From Desarmillaria ectypa (Eukaryota > Basidiomycota > Agaricomycetes > Agaricales > Physalacriaceae), in assembly GCA_030407005.1 (NCBI GenBank), contig JAUDYN010000011.1, positions 548,501 to 612,500 of the forward strand: 64,000 bases of DNA, given 5' to 3'. The notes under the pieces are model-generated. The model was not told the origin of the DNA. It saw only the letters and a program-made list of their open reading frames with translations, and did no database searches. How positions within the stretch are numbered: position 1 is the first letter of the stretch; every line of letters starts with the position of its first letter. Both the position numbers and the translations under genes were made by a program. This document shows, piece after piece, positions 49,905 through 60,888 of this stretch.

Positions 49905-50680
49905 ATGGAACGAATGGACCGACCTCTAGTCGGCGACTTCCAAGGACGATACAGAATCCACATAGTGGGGAATTGCGGTGAGTCATATCATGAAAGCACA
50001 GGGTACGAAAGCTGAATCCTTCACAGGCACCGGGAAGGCGAGAACAGATGTTTCTTCCACAATTCTCTACCGATTGAGCTTTCACTGAACAGAGCACGCT
50101 TTCGCAAAAGCTATCCCAGCTCCTTGACATCCCCTACATCTCGCTTGACACCTTATTCTGGCGGCCAGATTGGGAGCAGACTCCCGATGAAGAATTCCAA
50201 GCTCTCGTGAGCGAAACGATGAATAACAGTCCAAACGGATGGATCATCGACGGTAATTACCAACGACACATTGGAAAGCTTGTGCAGAACAACGCTACCG
50301 ATATTATCTGTGAGCCTACTCCCCGACAAATTGTAGGCTGACCTTTTGACTAAAATTTCACAGGGCTTGACCCCCCCTTTCTCCTCTACTTTCCCCGTAT
50401 TCTTTTTCGAACCTTTCTCCGCCTTTTTGGTCTTGGAACTCCTTGTAGCCCAGGGTGCAGAGAGTCATTCAGGGAAGTGTTTTTCTCGCGTGACAGTATT
50501 TTGTCCTGGTGTTGGTGGGGTCATCAGGTTCATCGCGAACGTGGCAGAAACCGCCTGAAAGAAATCGGGCTTGGAGTAGGCTCTGATATTGAAAATCAAC
50601 GGATGCGTCGGCTGGGTGGATGGGGCAAGGAGCTAAACGAATGGATTAAGCGCGTCGAGACTATAGTTCGAGCGAGATGA
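49905..50680 (+). CDS. P-loop kinase, FlaR/adenylate-kinase-like, copy 2
   Basis: Paralog of the gene at 14821. The model of 205 residues has introns 49978-50026, 50038-50092 and 50310-50363. It begins MERMDRPLVGDFQGRYRIH and has the Walker A GNCGTGKSTLSQ formed across the second, GC-AG intron (AAG|GCGAGA). Then DIPYISLDTLFWRPDW, NGWIIDGNYQR, DIIWLDPPFLLYFPRILF, SPGCRESFREVFF and QRMRRLGGWGKEL. These match copy 1 residue by residue over most of the length. Bacterial relatives are annotated as DNA topology modulation proteins, but substrate and role are not known here. Divergent from the eisosome gene. Confidence 0.83.
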
Positions 50681-51402
50681 CACTGGTTGTGTGCCTTTGT
50701 ACTAATGATACATCTTCAACGGATTTCACGGCGCGTTCGAAGAGCTTTATTTAAGATTTCTCGTGACTTACTCATCTTCTCGTAAACACCGTGAGAGATA
50801 AAGGCGTACACTCGACGGATATTGGATTACTCAAGTCCATTGGCGCCACTAATGATCAATACGCAACATAAATCTATGGCTCTGTTGAAACCTGTGATAT
50901 GCAGGGAAGTTCATGACACTTTTCGATAAGCTTGAAGCTCGCGGTTCTAGAAAGGGCAATCCGACATTGAACACTATCTGACTGCCCTTAACATTCCTCG
51001 ACGGCGGCCAAGAGCACACCTTCAGCTTCCTTGCGACGGCCTTGAACCTTCGGCTGCTACGTGTCCTTAAAACTGAATGGATCAAAGGCTCGTGTCTGAT
51101 GCTGCCTACCTGTTTGGCTCTACGAGTCCACCTTAAGAAGTCAAGGCCTTTTCAATGACGGGCCGTTTACCGGTGTCCTCACATCCATATTACTAGATGA
51201 ACGGGTAATAGGATAAAAAGTGACGAATTCCCTCGGCACTTGTTTGCCTTTCTCATGCGTTCTCATGCAAACGATGCCGAGGCTACCCATGACCTTTTAC
51301 AAGTAAAGGAGTTTTGGGACCCTCTGGGTATATAATGCACTCCGCTTTACTGGTCTCTCGGTACATACATACTACAACCTCTTACAGGACTCTGCATTGG
51401 AC
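50681..51402. other. Region between P-loop kinase copy 2 and questin-oxidase-like copy 3
   Basis: No convincing gene. A possible coding remnant (EHTFSFLATALN..LRVLKTEWIKG, about 51008-51090) was not assigned. A TATATAAT box at 51329-51336 precedes the copy 3 ATG by about 70 bp. Confidence 0.45.
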
Positions 51403-53060
51403 ATGTCTTCCAGCAAGATTGAACTTTTTCCAGCGCCATCCAGCGCCCCATCCGGTCTGACCCCAGCCTTTCTTCCTGGGGCTGATGCGGAGTCCACTCT
51501 GGCTTTGCAGAGCGTCCTTCGTGATGATCACGAAAAGTGGCATACTTTTTTCAATAACAAGGGGTTTCATAAGTAAGTTGCGCATTTTATTACCATCTGG
51601 CTCGAACTCACAACTTAGGCAGTCATATCGTTCACCATGTATTGGCTGTTTGGGCTCTCGGTGCCAGTAAAGAAATAATCGAAGCCGTATATCGCGAAGA
51701 TAGCCCCAGTCAAAGGCCCGCTATCAAATCTCCCGGTCCGATATCTTCTGCGAATTTCAATGTTCATCTAGGAGACGAAAAGTTCGCACTATATTCCTAT
51801 CATGTTTTCAGGGCTTGACGGACATCTTAGATATTATGGGGCGTACATGTCCTTTTTCGAAGAGAAAATAGCCGAAAAAGGAATTGCTTCTGTATTGGAA
51901 GAGTTCGTCTTCTCCGAATCTGCGAACGTCGATGCGACGACGAACGGTAGTAACCAGCAGCCGGGTATGGTCAACCGGCTGATGGCCAGCCTGATTCACC
52001 CTATGATACACACTGGGTATGGTCTTGAATTCGGATTGCCGGGAATAATCGTCGAAGGCACGAATTGAGTCTTATTGTGCGCGCACACGTCCTTACGATA
52101 GTGCTCATAGGCCTCGCCCAGACGGCAGTTCACCAAGACACCCTTCAAAATATGTTGCCTTATTCTGCTTTGACTTCCGTCGCGGCGTTAGATGCGCATG
52201 CGGAAAAGGCTACGAGTCTTGAAACACCTCATCTTCCCAACGGGAAGAAAGGAACTCACGCCTTCGACGTTCTAGCGCGTGTTCTGAAAGATGACACACT
52301 TACCATTCCTCTTGGCGACGACGAAAACGCTATGGGAAATACAATTATCGCAAACGGAGAAACGTTGTTCCGGTATACGAATCAGTGGACGTTACATCTA
52401 TCGGACCCCAAAGAATTACGCCGGAAAATCGAGGAGTTGCAGTGGATGAACACGATCATCTACGCAATAAGCGGCTCTAAGCCTGGGAAAAGGTTCCACG
52501 CTGACTTCTTTCTGTGCGTACTCACTTGCGTGAAGGAAACAGTGGCTGATCATCTTTTCAGTATGCATCTCGTCACATCGGCCATATTTCTGCCATCTTT
52601 CGTACCTTTCCTTTCCATCACGTCCCAAGCGCTATTTCTCCGCAGCTATATGGCTGTATCTTTCGCGTGGTGGATTTCTCGTGGCCGTCCCAGCTTCGAT
52701 ATCTCAAAGTTCTTTGAGGCAGATAACAGCGATTCCGTGGTTCCTCCCTCGTCTTTTGCGACAGTGACGGGCGGGAATTTGTCGTCCACACCGAATCCGT
52801 GGTTTGCGATAATTCAGCAAGCATTGTTTCATCCGGATGACCATCTGTGTAAGATTCAAAGAGCATTGGCTTATTATGCGGCGCTGTATGGTACACGCCC
52901 TGGTGGTCAGCCCGATTTTTCGGGGACGGAGCTTCCGGGAGCGTGGAAACTCGATGGTACACTCTTCCTCCGAGCTGCTCAGCTCACAGCAAGGCACTTT
53001 GAACTTTGTCAAGGAAAGAAGTCCGCTGTCGAGTCCCCTCTCTGGGACTTGAAGCTCTAG
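51403..53060 (+). CDS. Questin-oxidase-like protein, copy 3
   Basis: Third paralog, 485 residues from introns 51573-51622, 51782-51830, 52058-52110 and 52514-52561. Intron three has a GC donor (GAAG|GCACGA). Begins MSSSKIELFPAPSS; features include HIVHHVLAVWALGASKE, YYGAYMSFFEEKIAEKGIAS, LIHPMIHTGYGLEFGLPGII, HAFDVLARVLKDDTL, EELQWMNTIIYAISG, MHLVTSAIFLPSFVPFL and DGTLFLRAAQLTARHFEL. Copies 1 and 3 look closest, for example in EFIFSESANVDAT versus EFVFSESANVDAT. It lies directly downstream of P-loop kinase copy 2 in the same orientation. Intact. Confidence 0.88.
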
Positions 53061-53643
53061 TGTCTCTTAGTACCATCCAGTATGATCTGCACAATGTAAC
53101 AGTAATTCTTGAATTTGGCTAAGTAACAATCGAACTAGAGACCTTTTGCTTTATTATCTGCAAAGACGAAGATGTGCCGTTCTAGATTATGTTGTTGGCA
53201 TTACAAACCGCATCTAGTTTATACCCATTAACGCATGAGCTTGCATTCAGTCGCATATCTTCCCGTCAAGGCCTCGACTTACGACGACCGGATGCTGACA
53301 TTGAACTGACTCGTAATTTCTGCGACAAAAAGTATAAGGGAACAGTTCACTGAATTTACTCTGCAGCAGAGGCAGATCCAATTTTATGACGGCGAAACGA
53401 CTGTAGTGTACAAGAACGTATAGAACATTTGCTAGTACTTGCCAATAGTATACCCCAAGAAATAGTAGAATAAAACACTCCGAACTAGTAGTGCAGTACA
53501 GGGTACTGATCTGGACGATGCCACAATGATGCTTATGCGCTGTACACAATGCAGAAAGCAACATGGTGGCGTGAAGGTGTCGCTGATATGTAATGCTGAG
53601 TCAAAAATAGTTCATGAATCAGGCAAAGGCATCGATGAAGCAG
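53061..53643. other. 0.6-kb intergenic region
   Basis: 3' flanks of two convergent genes. A minus frame (53247-53564) has no recognised motif. Confidence 0.5.
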
Positions 53644-54885
53644 CTAGTTAGCACTGTAGACTGGGGGCAAATCATCTTCTGGTTGCGGACGTGTACGAAC
53701 CCCACTATCGACATGCTGGATAGGTTCGAAATATCCTGCCACGGCCTCCCCTTGGCGTTGTTTCATTTCCGCTACGCTATCACCGGCAAACCGACTAGCG
53801 GACGAGGATGACATCGGCGCTGTTGACGACCCTGGTGCCGCCGGTACATATGACAAAACTGTCTGGTGATGTGACAACTTGGAAGACATGCTAGAAGTCG
53901 GACCAGCAAAGATGGGTTCTGTGAACGAGGAGGTATCCACGCTATCCCTGGCACCATCTCTGTACGAGACAACAGGGAAGACCGGGATTTGTCTCGTCGG
54001 TATAAAGGGTCTTGCGGATCCAGAAGTAAGAAGCGGAGGTCTAGGACCATTAGAACCTGAGAAATTAGAATTGATGAATGTCACACGAGAAGAAAATGGA
54101 TATGGGCTTACCCGGAAATGGTGGCGGAGGATCACCGATTGCGCGGGTATGGACATCCCGTCGCTTTTGCCTAGAACGATACCAGACAAATACAACGGCG
54201 ACGACTAGAAAGACGAAGACACCGCCAACAATACCGCCAACGATGGCCCCAATGTTGGCTGATGAGGAATCAGAGGAAGCGAGGGACGCAGCAGCATCAG
54301 AGGAATTTGCCGTAGAACTCGGGGCTGACGATGAAAGTGTTGCGGAACCAGCGAGTGTGGAAGCTGATGTTGAGGTCGTTTCATTGTAGACATTGAAATA
54401 ATCGAACCACACAGTCCCTTCGAGATCGCCGTAGCCTGTATTGACATGCACCATCGTCACAACTAGTTCGCTGTATAAACTCTGAATTTCCTTGGCAACG
54501 CAAAGACGTGTTAATGACTCACTGCTGCTCGAGCACCAATGAATCTGACTCCCAAAACATTTCGTTGTAGGTATCTCCGCCACCAGACGTATGGGTAACT
54601 CGTGTTGCATTACCACCGTCGATAGCGTAAGAAGTGATAACTCCCGAAGAGCTATAATCGTACGTTCCATAAACTGCGATTTGGGTTCCTATAATTATAA
54701 GATTGTCGGTTATATATATATCGCAGGCGCAGAGTGAGCGCACCAGTGAAAGTGACTGAAAGATGGTCCCCATTGGTCTTGGAGCTGGACACCGTGCTGT
54801 CGTACTCATGTGGAGTCCCGCCGTCTATCCAGGTGCCAATACGGGACACAGAACTATCTCTGTCGTCAATGGTAGTCGGACTCAT
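53644..54885 (-). CDS. Single-pass membrane protein with jelly-roll-like ectodomain
   Basis: 359 residues from introns 54689-54743, 54471-54522 and 54057-54111. The N-terminal ectodomain reads TTIDDRDSSVSRIGTWIDGG, FTGTQIAVYGTYDY, SYAIDGGNATRV and, with the next exons, LVVTMVHVNTG and GTVWFDYFNVYNET, the pattern of an abundant Agaricomycete family with a carbohydrate-binding-like fold. A Ser/Thr/Ala linker precedes the single transmembrane segment (GAIVGGIVGGVFVFLVVAVV), then YRSRQKRRD and a Pro/Ser-rich tail. The Met at 54885 gives no signal peptide, which occurs in relatives too, but an upstream exon cannot be ruled out. Function unknown; possibly a wall or surface sensor. Confidence 0.75.
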
Positions 54886-56560
54886 GAGGGTAGGTGGCCG
54901 TTTGTGGAAGAGGACACACGCTTATCTCATAAAAGACTTGACGGGGGTTAACGTACTCAATCGTAAGAGATCGGGTCCGTGCTTCTTTGAGATATGATCT
55001 CCATCCATGGAAGAACAGCCGAGTTTAGGCTGCGACATCTATGACACCTCAACACCCCAAATTTGCTATTGAGTGTTTCTTTAGAAGAAAACATTGTTTG
55101 ACGGCGTCTCCAGGGGGATTGAAATAGGGTATTAAAGCGCGCGCCTCATATCGGACCGACCAGCGGACTCGATACTCTCTCATTAACGATGCAGCACAGG
55201 GGAACTCAGCAATGCAAGCATTACCTAAAATAATATGTGGGTGCGGTTCACACTGTAGGAAGTACATGAGATGCTCACCGAAAAGCGGCAGTTTATGGAA
55301 TGGAAGACGTAGATTTGCGCCACAACTACCATCATTTTTCCTTTCGGGACGTCGGTAAGTCACTATATGCAAATCAGCGCGCACCTGTGTTAAATCTTTA
55401 AAGGCTGGTACGAACAGTACTCTACTCTTCATTTTTCAAGAGAAGGATGATCTTCGCGGACGTCCAAAGCATTTGCGCAAGTAGACGGGCATATTTATCT
55501 GGATAAAAACGGCGAGGAAAGGCTTATTGCCTGACTATCCCATTTAATATGACATGCCAGATCACAGCGTTACGAGCTCGTGATGTGCACTGCACGACAT
55601 GATGCCAATAGAAGTTGTACGACGAACGGAACGATTCCGAACGAAATTATTGAGACCGAGGAACAAATATGCAGATGGGAACTATGGGCTTGCAAGAAGC
55701 GCTGGAAGCATCGTAGACTCAAAATGAAATATGAGCGACATTTCAACGATGACCGAAAGATATCATGAGAGAAAAACACGTAATCAACACGATCACATGC
55801 CTTCTTTGCTTACGAAGACACACGTTTTCTGGCCCACTATACATATATGGTCAATCCCTGACTGAATATGTGGATTTAACCACTGTATTATTTGACCACT
55901 GTAGGCGTCGCCCTCAGGCTTCGTTAGAACTTCAAGGGTTGATAAAACGTCGCGGCTTTCCCCGAAGATGCCCGTTGTTGTCCAGTCGACTCCGCGCATC
56001 CTCTATACATTACTGTCAGCAGAAGGCTACGGAAAGTCAACTTGGGATGCATACCGTACTTCATCAAATCCGACAGAGTTCGCCCGAGCAAAGTCGGAAA
56101 ATACAGCCGCAACTACTCGCCTGATTCTGGCTCATCCCTAAATGCCGCAAGTATGTTTAAGAGTTTATCTGCCACTGCCTCTTCAAACAACATTGTCTGT
56201 GCCTTTTCTTTTGAAGTTGTAAGAATCTCGCAAATCCAGAACGCAAACACTATACTCACTGATTTTAATGAGCTTTCGGATACAACAGACACCAGGTATG
56301 TACACCCATTGTCCCATTATCCTACTCACCGCACTAGTGACGATATTAAATCCCATGGACCGGTTTGACGATCTGCTTCTAAAACCGGACGTCTTTGCGA
56401 TACTCACCAAGAATATTGATTGGGACATCACACATACCTTTCGTGAAGGACACAACCTCAAACATAATGTCAAAGCACACATACCGTCAGCCCGAGCAAA
56501 GACCTCCAAGGCCGTCCTGACAGCGAACAGTGCATCATAGTCGTTACCATCACCGAGTTC
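54886..56560. other. 1.7-kb stretch without an assignable gene
   Basis: Only unassigned frames: minus 55049-55432, plus 55765-56124 and minus 56183-56584. They show no recognised motif and no clean splice structure. The cullin N-terminal domain would be expected here if the pseudogene were full length, but I could not identify it with confidence. Confidence 0.4.
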
Positions 56561-56569
56561 AACAATATT

Positions 56570-58174
56570 TTCAAGCAGTTGCATTTCGTAAAGATACCCG
56601 AATTTGCCGCAGATGAGGACTTGCCTGCCTCGTTATCGCGCACACGTGGGGGGCAAGAACTTCTCAGGGATAAATTCGAGCGACAGGTTGAGAAGGTTGG
56701 TCTCAATACCGTTTCCAGACGTGTAGCAAAGGGCTCGAAGGCCGAGGCGCTGGATCCAAAATTGTATCTTGATGCATTGTTGGAGGTTCACACGAAGCAT
56801 CCGACGATTGTGACGCAGCATCTCTACGACGATATTGGATTTCTCCGTCGTTTGCGCAAGGCGTGCACCACTTTTGTAAGCCGGAATGCAGTGACGGGAA
56901 TTACGAACAGTAAATCGCCAGAGCTGTTGGTCAAGTACGCAGATCAGTTACTCCGGAGGGACTATTCAACAGAGGAAGTGGATGTAGAGAGAGCCTTGGA
57001 TCATTCGGCATGTTTCATTTCCCTCTGTTGCTTGGGAAATGCGTGTCGATGTGCTTGTAGATGGTTGTCTTCAATTAACTAGAGGATAAGGATGTCTTCC
57101 TGCACTTTTATGTTGCGAGGCTATCGAAACGTCTCATATACGGCGCGTCGGCTTCCGATGAAAGGGAAGCCGACATGATCCCCAAGCTCGGAAAGGCTTG
57201 TGGATCTGAGTATACGACCAAGTTACGGCAGATGTTCACGGGCATGTCGTCAACAATATTCAACTGTCGTCACTTATATCGCTGATACCCCGTATACAGA
57301 CGCGAGAATGAGTAAGGATCTAACAGAGCAGTTCAACGATGTGACATTCAGCGTCATGGTCCTTGGCTCGAATTCTTGGCCTCTAAATCGGCCGTTGCAT
57401 GGATTCACCATCCTGAGGGAGATTTATCCCACATATGACCATTTTCAGAAATATTACCAGATGAAGCATTCTGGTCGGAAGCTGACTTGGCTGTGGAATT
57501 GCTCGAGGAACGAGCTCCGGACGAATTACCTCGACCAGAGGTACATTTTGATGACGAGCTTGTACCAGATGGCTGTCCTGGCCCTGTACAATAGTAACAA
57601 CCTGCTTTCTCTATCCGAGCTCGTCATAGCGACATCTATTCCGAAGGAAATCATTACCCAAGTCCTTGTCTTCCTTGCCAATGCGAAAATTCTCGTCAAC
57701 GAAAAGTCTGAGCAGTACATTCTTAACTCTAGTGAGTCTGTGTTGGGTTCGCTGTCTTTGGCTGACTGGAGTTTTCTAGACTTCAAATCGAAAAAGACCG
57801 AGCCAATGTGAATCAACCTATCCAAGTCAAGGTGAAAACGGAAGTGATGAGAGTTGTACAGGATGATCAGATGTATATTATCTAGGCTACTATCGTCCGG
57901 TATATCTGCTGCTTTGTGTCGGGGTTTTGGACCTCAACCTTTTTGTCCAGGATCATGAAGGCCCAGAAGACAATGACAAACCAATAACTCATCCAGGAGG
58001 TCACTGAACAGATCTCTCAATGATTCACGCCCAAAGTTCCTATCATACGAAAGGTACGTTCTGTTTGATATCTCGTATCGTCTTGATTTCATTGTCAGTT
58101 AATCAGGCTATCGATATCTTTCTCGAGAAGGAATACATCAAGCAAGTAGGGGACGCATTGGTATACGTCATGTA
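56570..58174 (+). pseudogene. Cullin-1-type pseudogene (C-terminal two thirds)
   Basis: Cullins scaffold SCF-type ubiquitin ligases. Recognisable in order are [72 protein letters not shown] (57081-57150), MSKDLTEQFNDVTFSVMVLG, GRKLTWLWNCSRNELRTNYL, RYILMTSLYQMAVLALYN, then the neddylation-domain segments IMKAQKTMTNQ, LIQEV and KAIDIFLEKEYIKQVGD. Three in-frame stops break the last exons: TAG 57883-57885, TAA 57985-57987 and TGA 58021-58023. The first and third sit where relatives have Gln and Arg, as CAG-to-TAG and CGA-to-TGA changes would give. Introns are still spliceable. The N-terminal cullin repeats are missing or unrecognisable, so it is a dead, probably dispersed copy. Confidence 0.83.
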
Positions 58175-58640
58175 GAATCATTCTCTGCCACGAAGTCCAT
58201 TCTAGAATAATGTATCCGTAGGTCGAGAAGAACCTACATATTCAGCTTTGGAGTATCTTACCTTGCATGACGTTTGCGGGTGTGCAGTTGTTGACCATTA
58301 CCGATGAAAGACAGGCATGTCCGTGTCATTTTAAATACAGCATGGCTAGCTAAATTGCTATCCTGCCGGCATCCAACCCTTGATTCTGGTGTTTGTATAC
58401 TGTGCACTACAGATCCGCTGCGTACCGTGGCAACTCATAAATCTATGCCGGCTGCGGACCATGCATCATTGTGTGCCGTTTATCCGGATACGTCAATATC
58501 GTCTGTGGCTGAGTCGATTCACATCATCCATTCACCATTTAAATAATGGTGTTGAAGAAAGCAATTCCGAGCACTTGCGAGAATGCCCTCAAAGTTTCAG
58601 TGATAGTCAGTGGCATGAACTTTGAACTGCAAAAGTAGAT
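58175..58640. other. Boundary between cullin pseudogene and transposon block
   Basis: No gene recognised. Base composition becomes AT-rich and CpG-poor from about 58,580 onward. Confidence 0.45.
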
Positions 58641-59726
58641 ATATTTAGTAGTCTATAGTAAATTCTAGTACACAAAATGTATTTAAGTAGAGCATCTCTT
58701 GCTCAAGAGACTCAGTTAATTCTCATTTTCCACACACATCCTCTACTGCTTACAATAGGTTATAGGCCCCAGCCTTAATGAAATACCTACCTGATTACCT
58801 AACACTACACATACACCCCATTTACATAGCGCCAACTTCAAACACATAGTGACTTACCATACATAGTATAATGTCCGAGTCACACAGCATATATAAAATT
58901 GATCCATTGAAGAGAACCAAAAATTACCCTATGTGGAAGATCAAAATGATTGATATCCTCATAGATCTTGATCTAATCAAATATGCAGATAGGACCAAGA
59001 AGACACTGGCAGATACTGTCACAAAGGCTACATGGTTAAAGAGTGACCAAAAAGCCCCATCAATAACCAGATTATGAGTATCTGATGGCCCATTGGTCTA
59101 CATTTTAGGTTTGAAGACATCAGCAGAAGCATAAAAAGCCCTCAAAGATATGTATGAGAAAAAGAGACTGATTGGGATAGTGATGACCTGATGGAAATTC
59201 TTCAGAGCTCAGTGTGAGGAAGGGGGAGACATAGAGGAGCACATTAGGATATTAAGATCCTACCAGGAATAGCTTGCTGCTCTTGGACATGCAGTAGAAG
59301 AAGAATACTTTTCTATTACTCTACTTACATCATTACCAGAGTCATGGAATGCCTTCATATCTTCAATAGACACTGCAGACCTCAAAGACTTGTACAAACT
59401 GATTTGGTTCTACAGAAGGATATATGATGAAAGGAGAAGAACCCTGATGGAGACATGGTTCTAGCAGCCTGATTACACAAGAAGAAATATAATCTGAATG
59501 TCACTTGTTTTGGCTGCAGAAAGCATGGCTATGTGATCAATGATTGCTATTTCAGCCAAGAATGATGCTAGAAAACTGAAATAATGGAAGGGAAACCTAA
59601 AATGGAAAGGAAAAGATCACACTCGCACAAATATCACAAATGCAGAATCTAAAAATGAGTTTACCTTCATTGTAGGAGATATAGCACTTGCTACTTTGGA
59701 CTCATCCTCATGGTTGGCTGATTCAG
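58640..59726 (+). mobile_element. Dead Ty1/copia retrotransposon, gag region
   Basis: From 58871 the frame reads LKRTKNYPMWKIKMIDIL and, through several stops, FFRAQCEEGGDIEEHIR and LTSLPESWNAF, the gag of fungal copia elements. A zinc-knuckle-like CFGCRKHGYVINDC follows (about 59503-59545), in which Tyr replaces the zinc-ligand His, then FIVGDIALATLDSSSWLADS, the start of the protease region, cut off at 59726 by an LTR. The preceding 58,640-58,770 may be a remnant LTR with a TTATAGGCCCC-like start of the internal domain. At least four stops lie inside gag. Non-functional and truncated. Confidence 0.75.
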
Positions 59727-60164
59727 TGTTACAATGTTTCTGCTTACTTCATCTTATCTCAGACACCTATCTTATCTTTGGTGCCTATTGCACATCTTAT
59801 CAGTTGTCATGTCACCATTGCCATGCTCTTATTGAGCAGCTCTCATCTTTGCATTATGGCTTGTGACAGTTGCCTATCCAATGGACATTTCTTATTGTTT
59901 CACACATGGATGACTCATCAACAGATCTATTATTAGCTATACAGTTTTCATATATAAGTAGGATAGCTCTTGCTGTATATTTTCCAGCTTTAAGCTAAAG
60001 TTTATCTATACTAATACTTCACTCTCAGAACTCAACTAAGAACTTAGTCTATCTTCATTGCATCTGACAAGCAGTAGCTGTTGGTCTTATAGGTGATTGT
60101 CCAAGCACAAGACAGCCTTGAGATCTAATGTGCTCCCAGGATCATATGAAGTTCAGGTCTAACA
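59727..60164 (-). repeat. LTR of a retrotransposon, minus orientation (438 bp)
   Basis: On the minus strand it begins TGTTAGACC at 60164 and ends ATTGTAACA at 59727, giving TG...CA ends with TGTTA/TAACA inverted termini. It matches 60488 to about 60888 in the opposite orientation (for example the block CCTACTTATATA..AAA and ACTAATAATAG-like). It interrupts the copia protease. A 5-bp target duplication is not clean (TTCAG versus ATTAG). Confidence 0.65.
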
Positions 60165-60487
60165 ATTAGCTTGAAGCTTCTTACTATCTCTTCACTGCTA
60201 GCTGCAAAGAGAAAACTCATTATACAACAGACTCCTGATCTCTTGACCCAACAAGCCATTGCAATCAGCATCACAATTGGGGCCATAATCCTCATTTGCC
60301 TCCTCACCTCTTTTGTCTTTCTGATGTAGAGAGAACAAATCAGAAATTCCCTACAATGATGATATCTGCTAGTTTCTATCCAACCAGCCCTCTTCCTCAT
60401 ACACTATGTCTTATCCTACTAACCAACTGAATCAGCCCTGGCAAGGCCAGGTCTGAAGACTCTGACAGAAAACAATGATAACACCTA

Positions 60488-60888
60488 TGTTAGAACTCAA
60501 TCTACATATGATCTTGGGATCCAGTGCAACTCTTGGGCTGTCTTGCATTTGGACAATCACCCGTGATAAGAGCATAGCTTAGATCTTTGGATGTAGTGGT
60601 AAAAGGTATATGGATTAAGTTTAGTTGAAAGATAGGGAGTCTACATGAAAACTGCCCTACTTATATACTAAAAGTGTGAACTAATAATAGTTGTGTCTAT
60701 GTGTTATATATGCATGAAACAGATGGAGTTGTATGGTCATGAGTCAACTATAGTGAAACATTTGAAAATAAGTGATAATGTGGTAGAATTGATGGTTATT
60801 ATCGATGAACCATGGTGATGTCAATGAGGTGTAGCAATTAGATGTCAGATAAGATAAAGATAATGGAAAAATCATAATATTACCCCTT
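60488..60888 (+). repeat. LTR of the same family, plus orientation
   Basis: Begins TGTTAGAACTC at 60488, homologous along most of its length to the reverse complement of 59727-60164; its right end is blurred near 60,888. The two LTRs point away from the 323-bp stretch between them. Confidence 0.55.

Noticed and set aside
50930..51090. Possible F-box/LRR-like remnant (FSFLATALN...LRVLK)
   Set aside because: One short segment, no neighbouring motif, frames broken; too weak to call.
55049..55432. Minus-strand frame of 127 residues
   Set aside because: No recognised family and no splice partner exons; cannot be supported as a gene.
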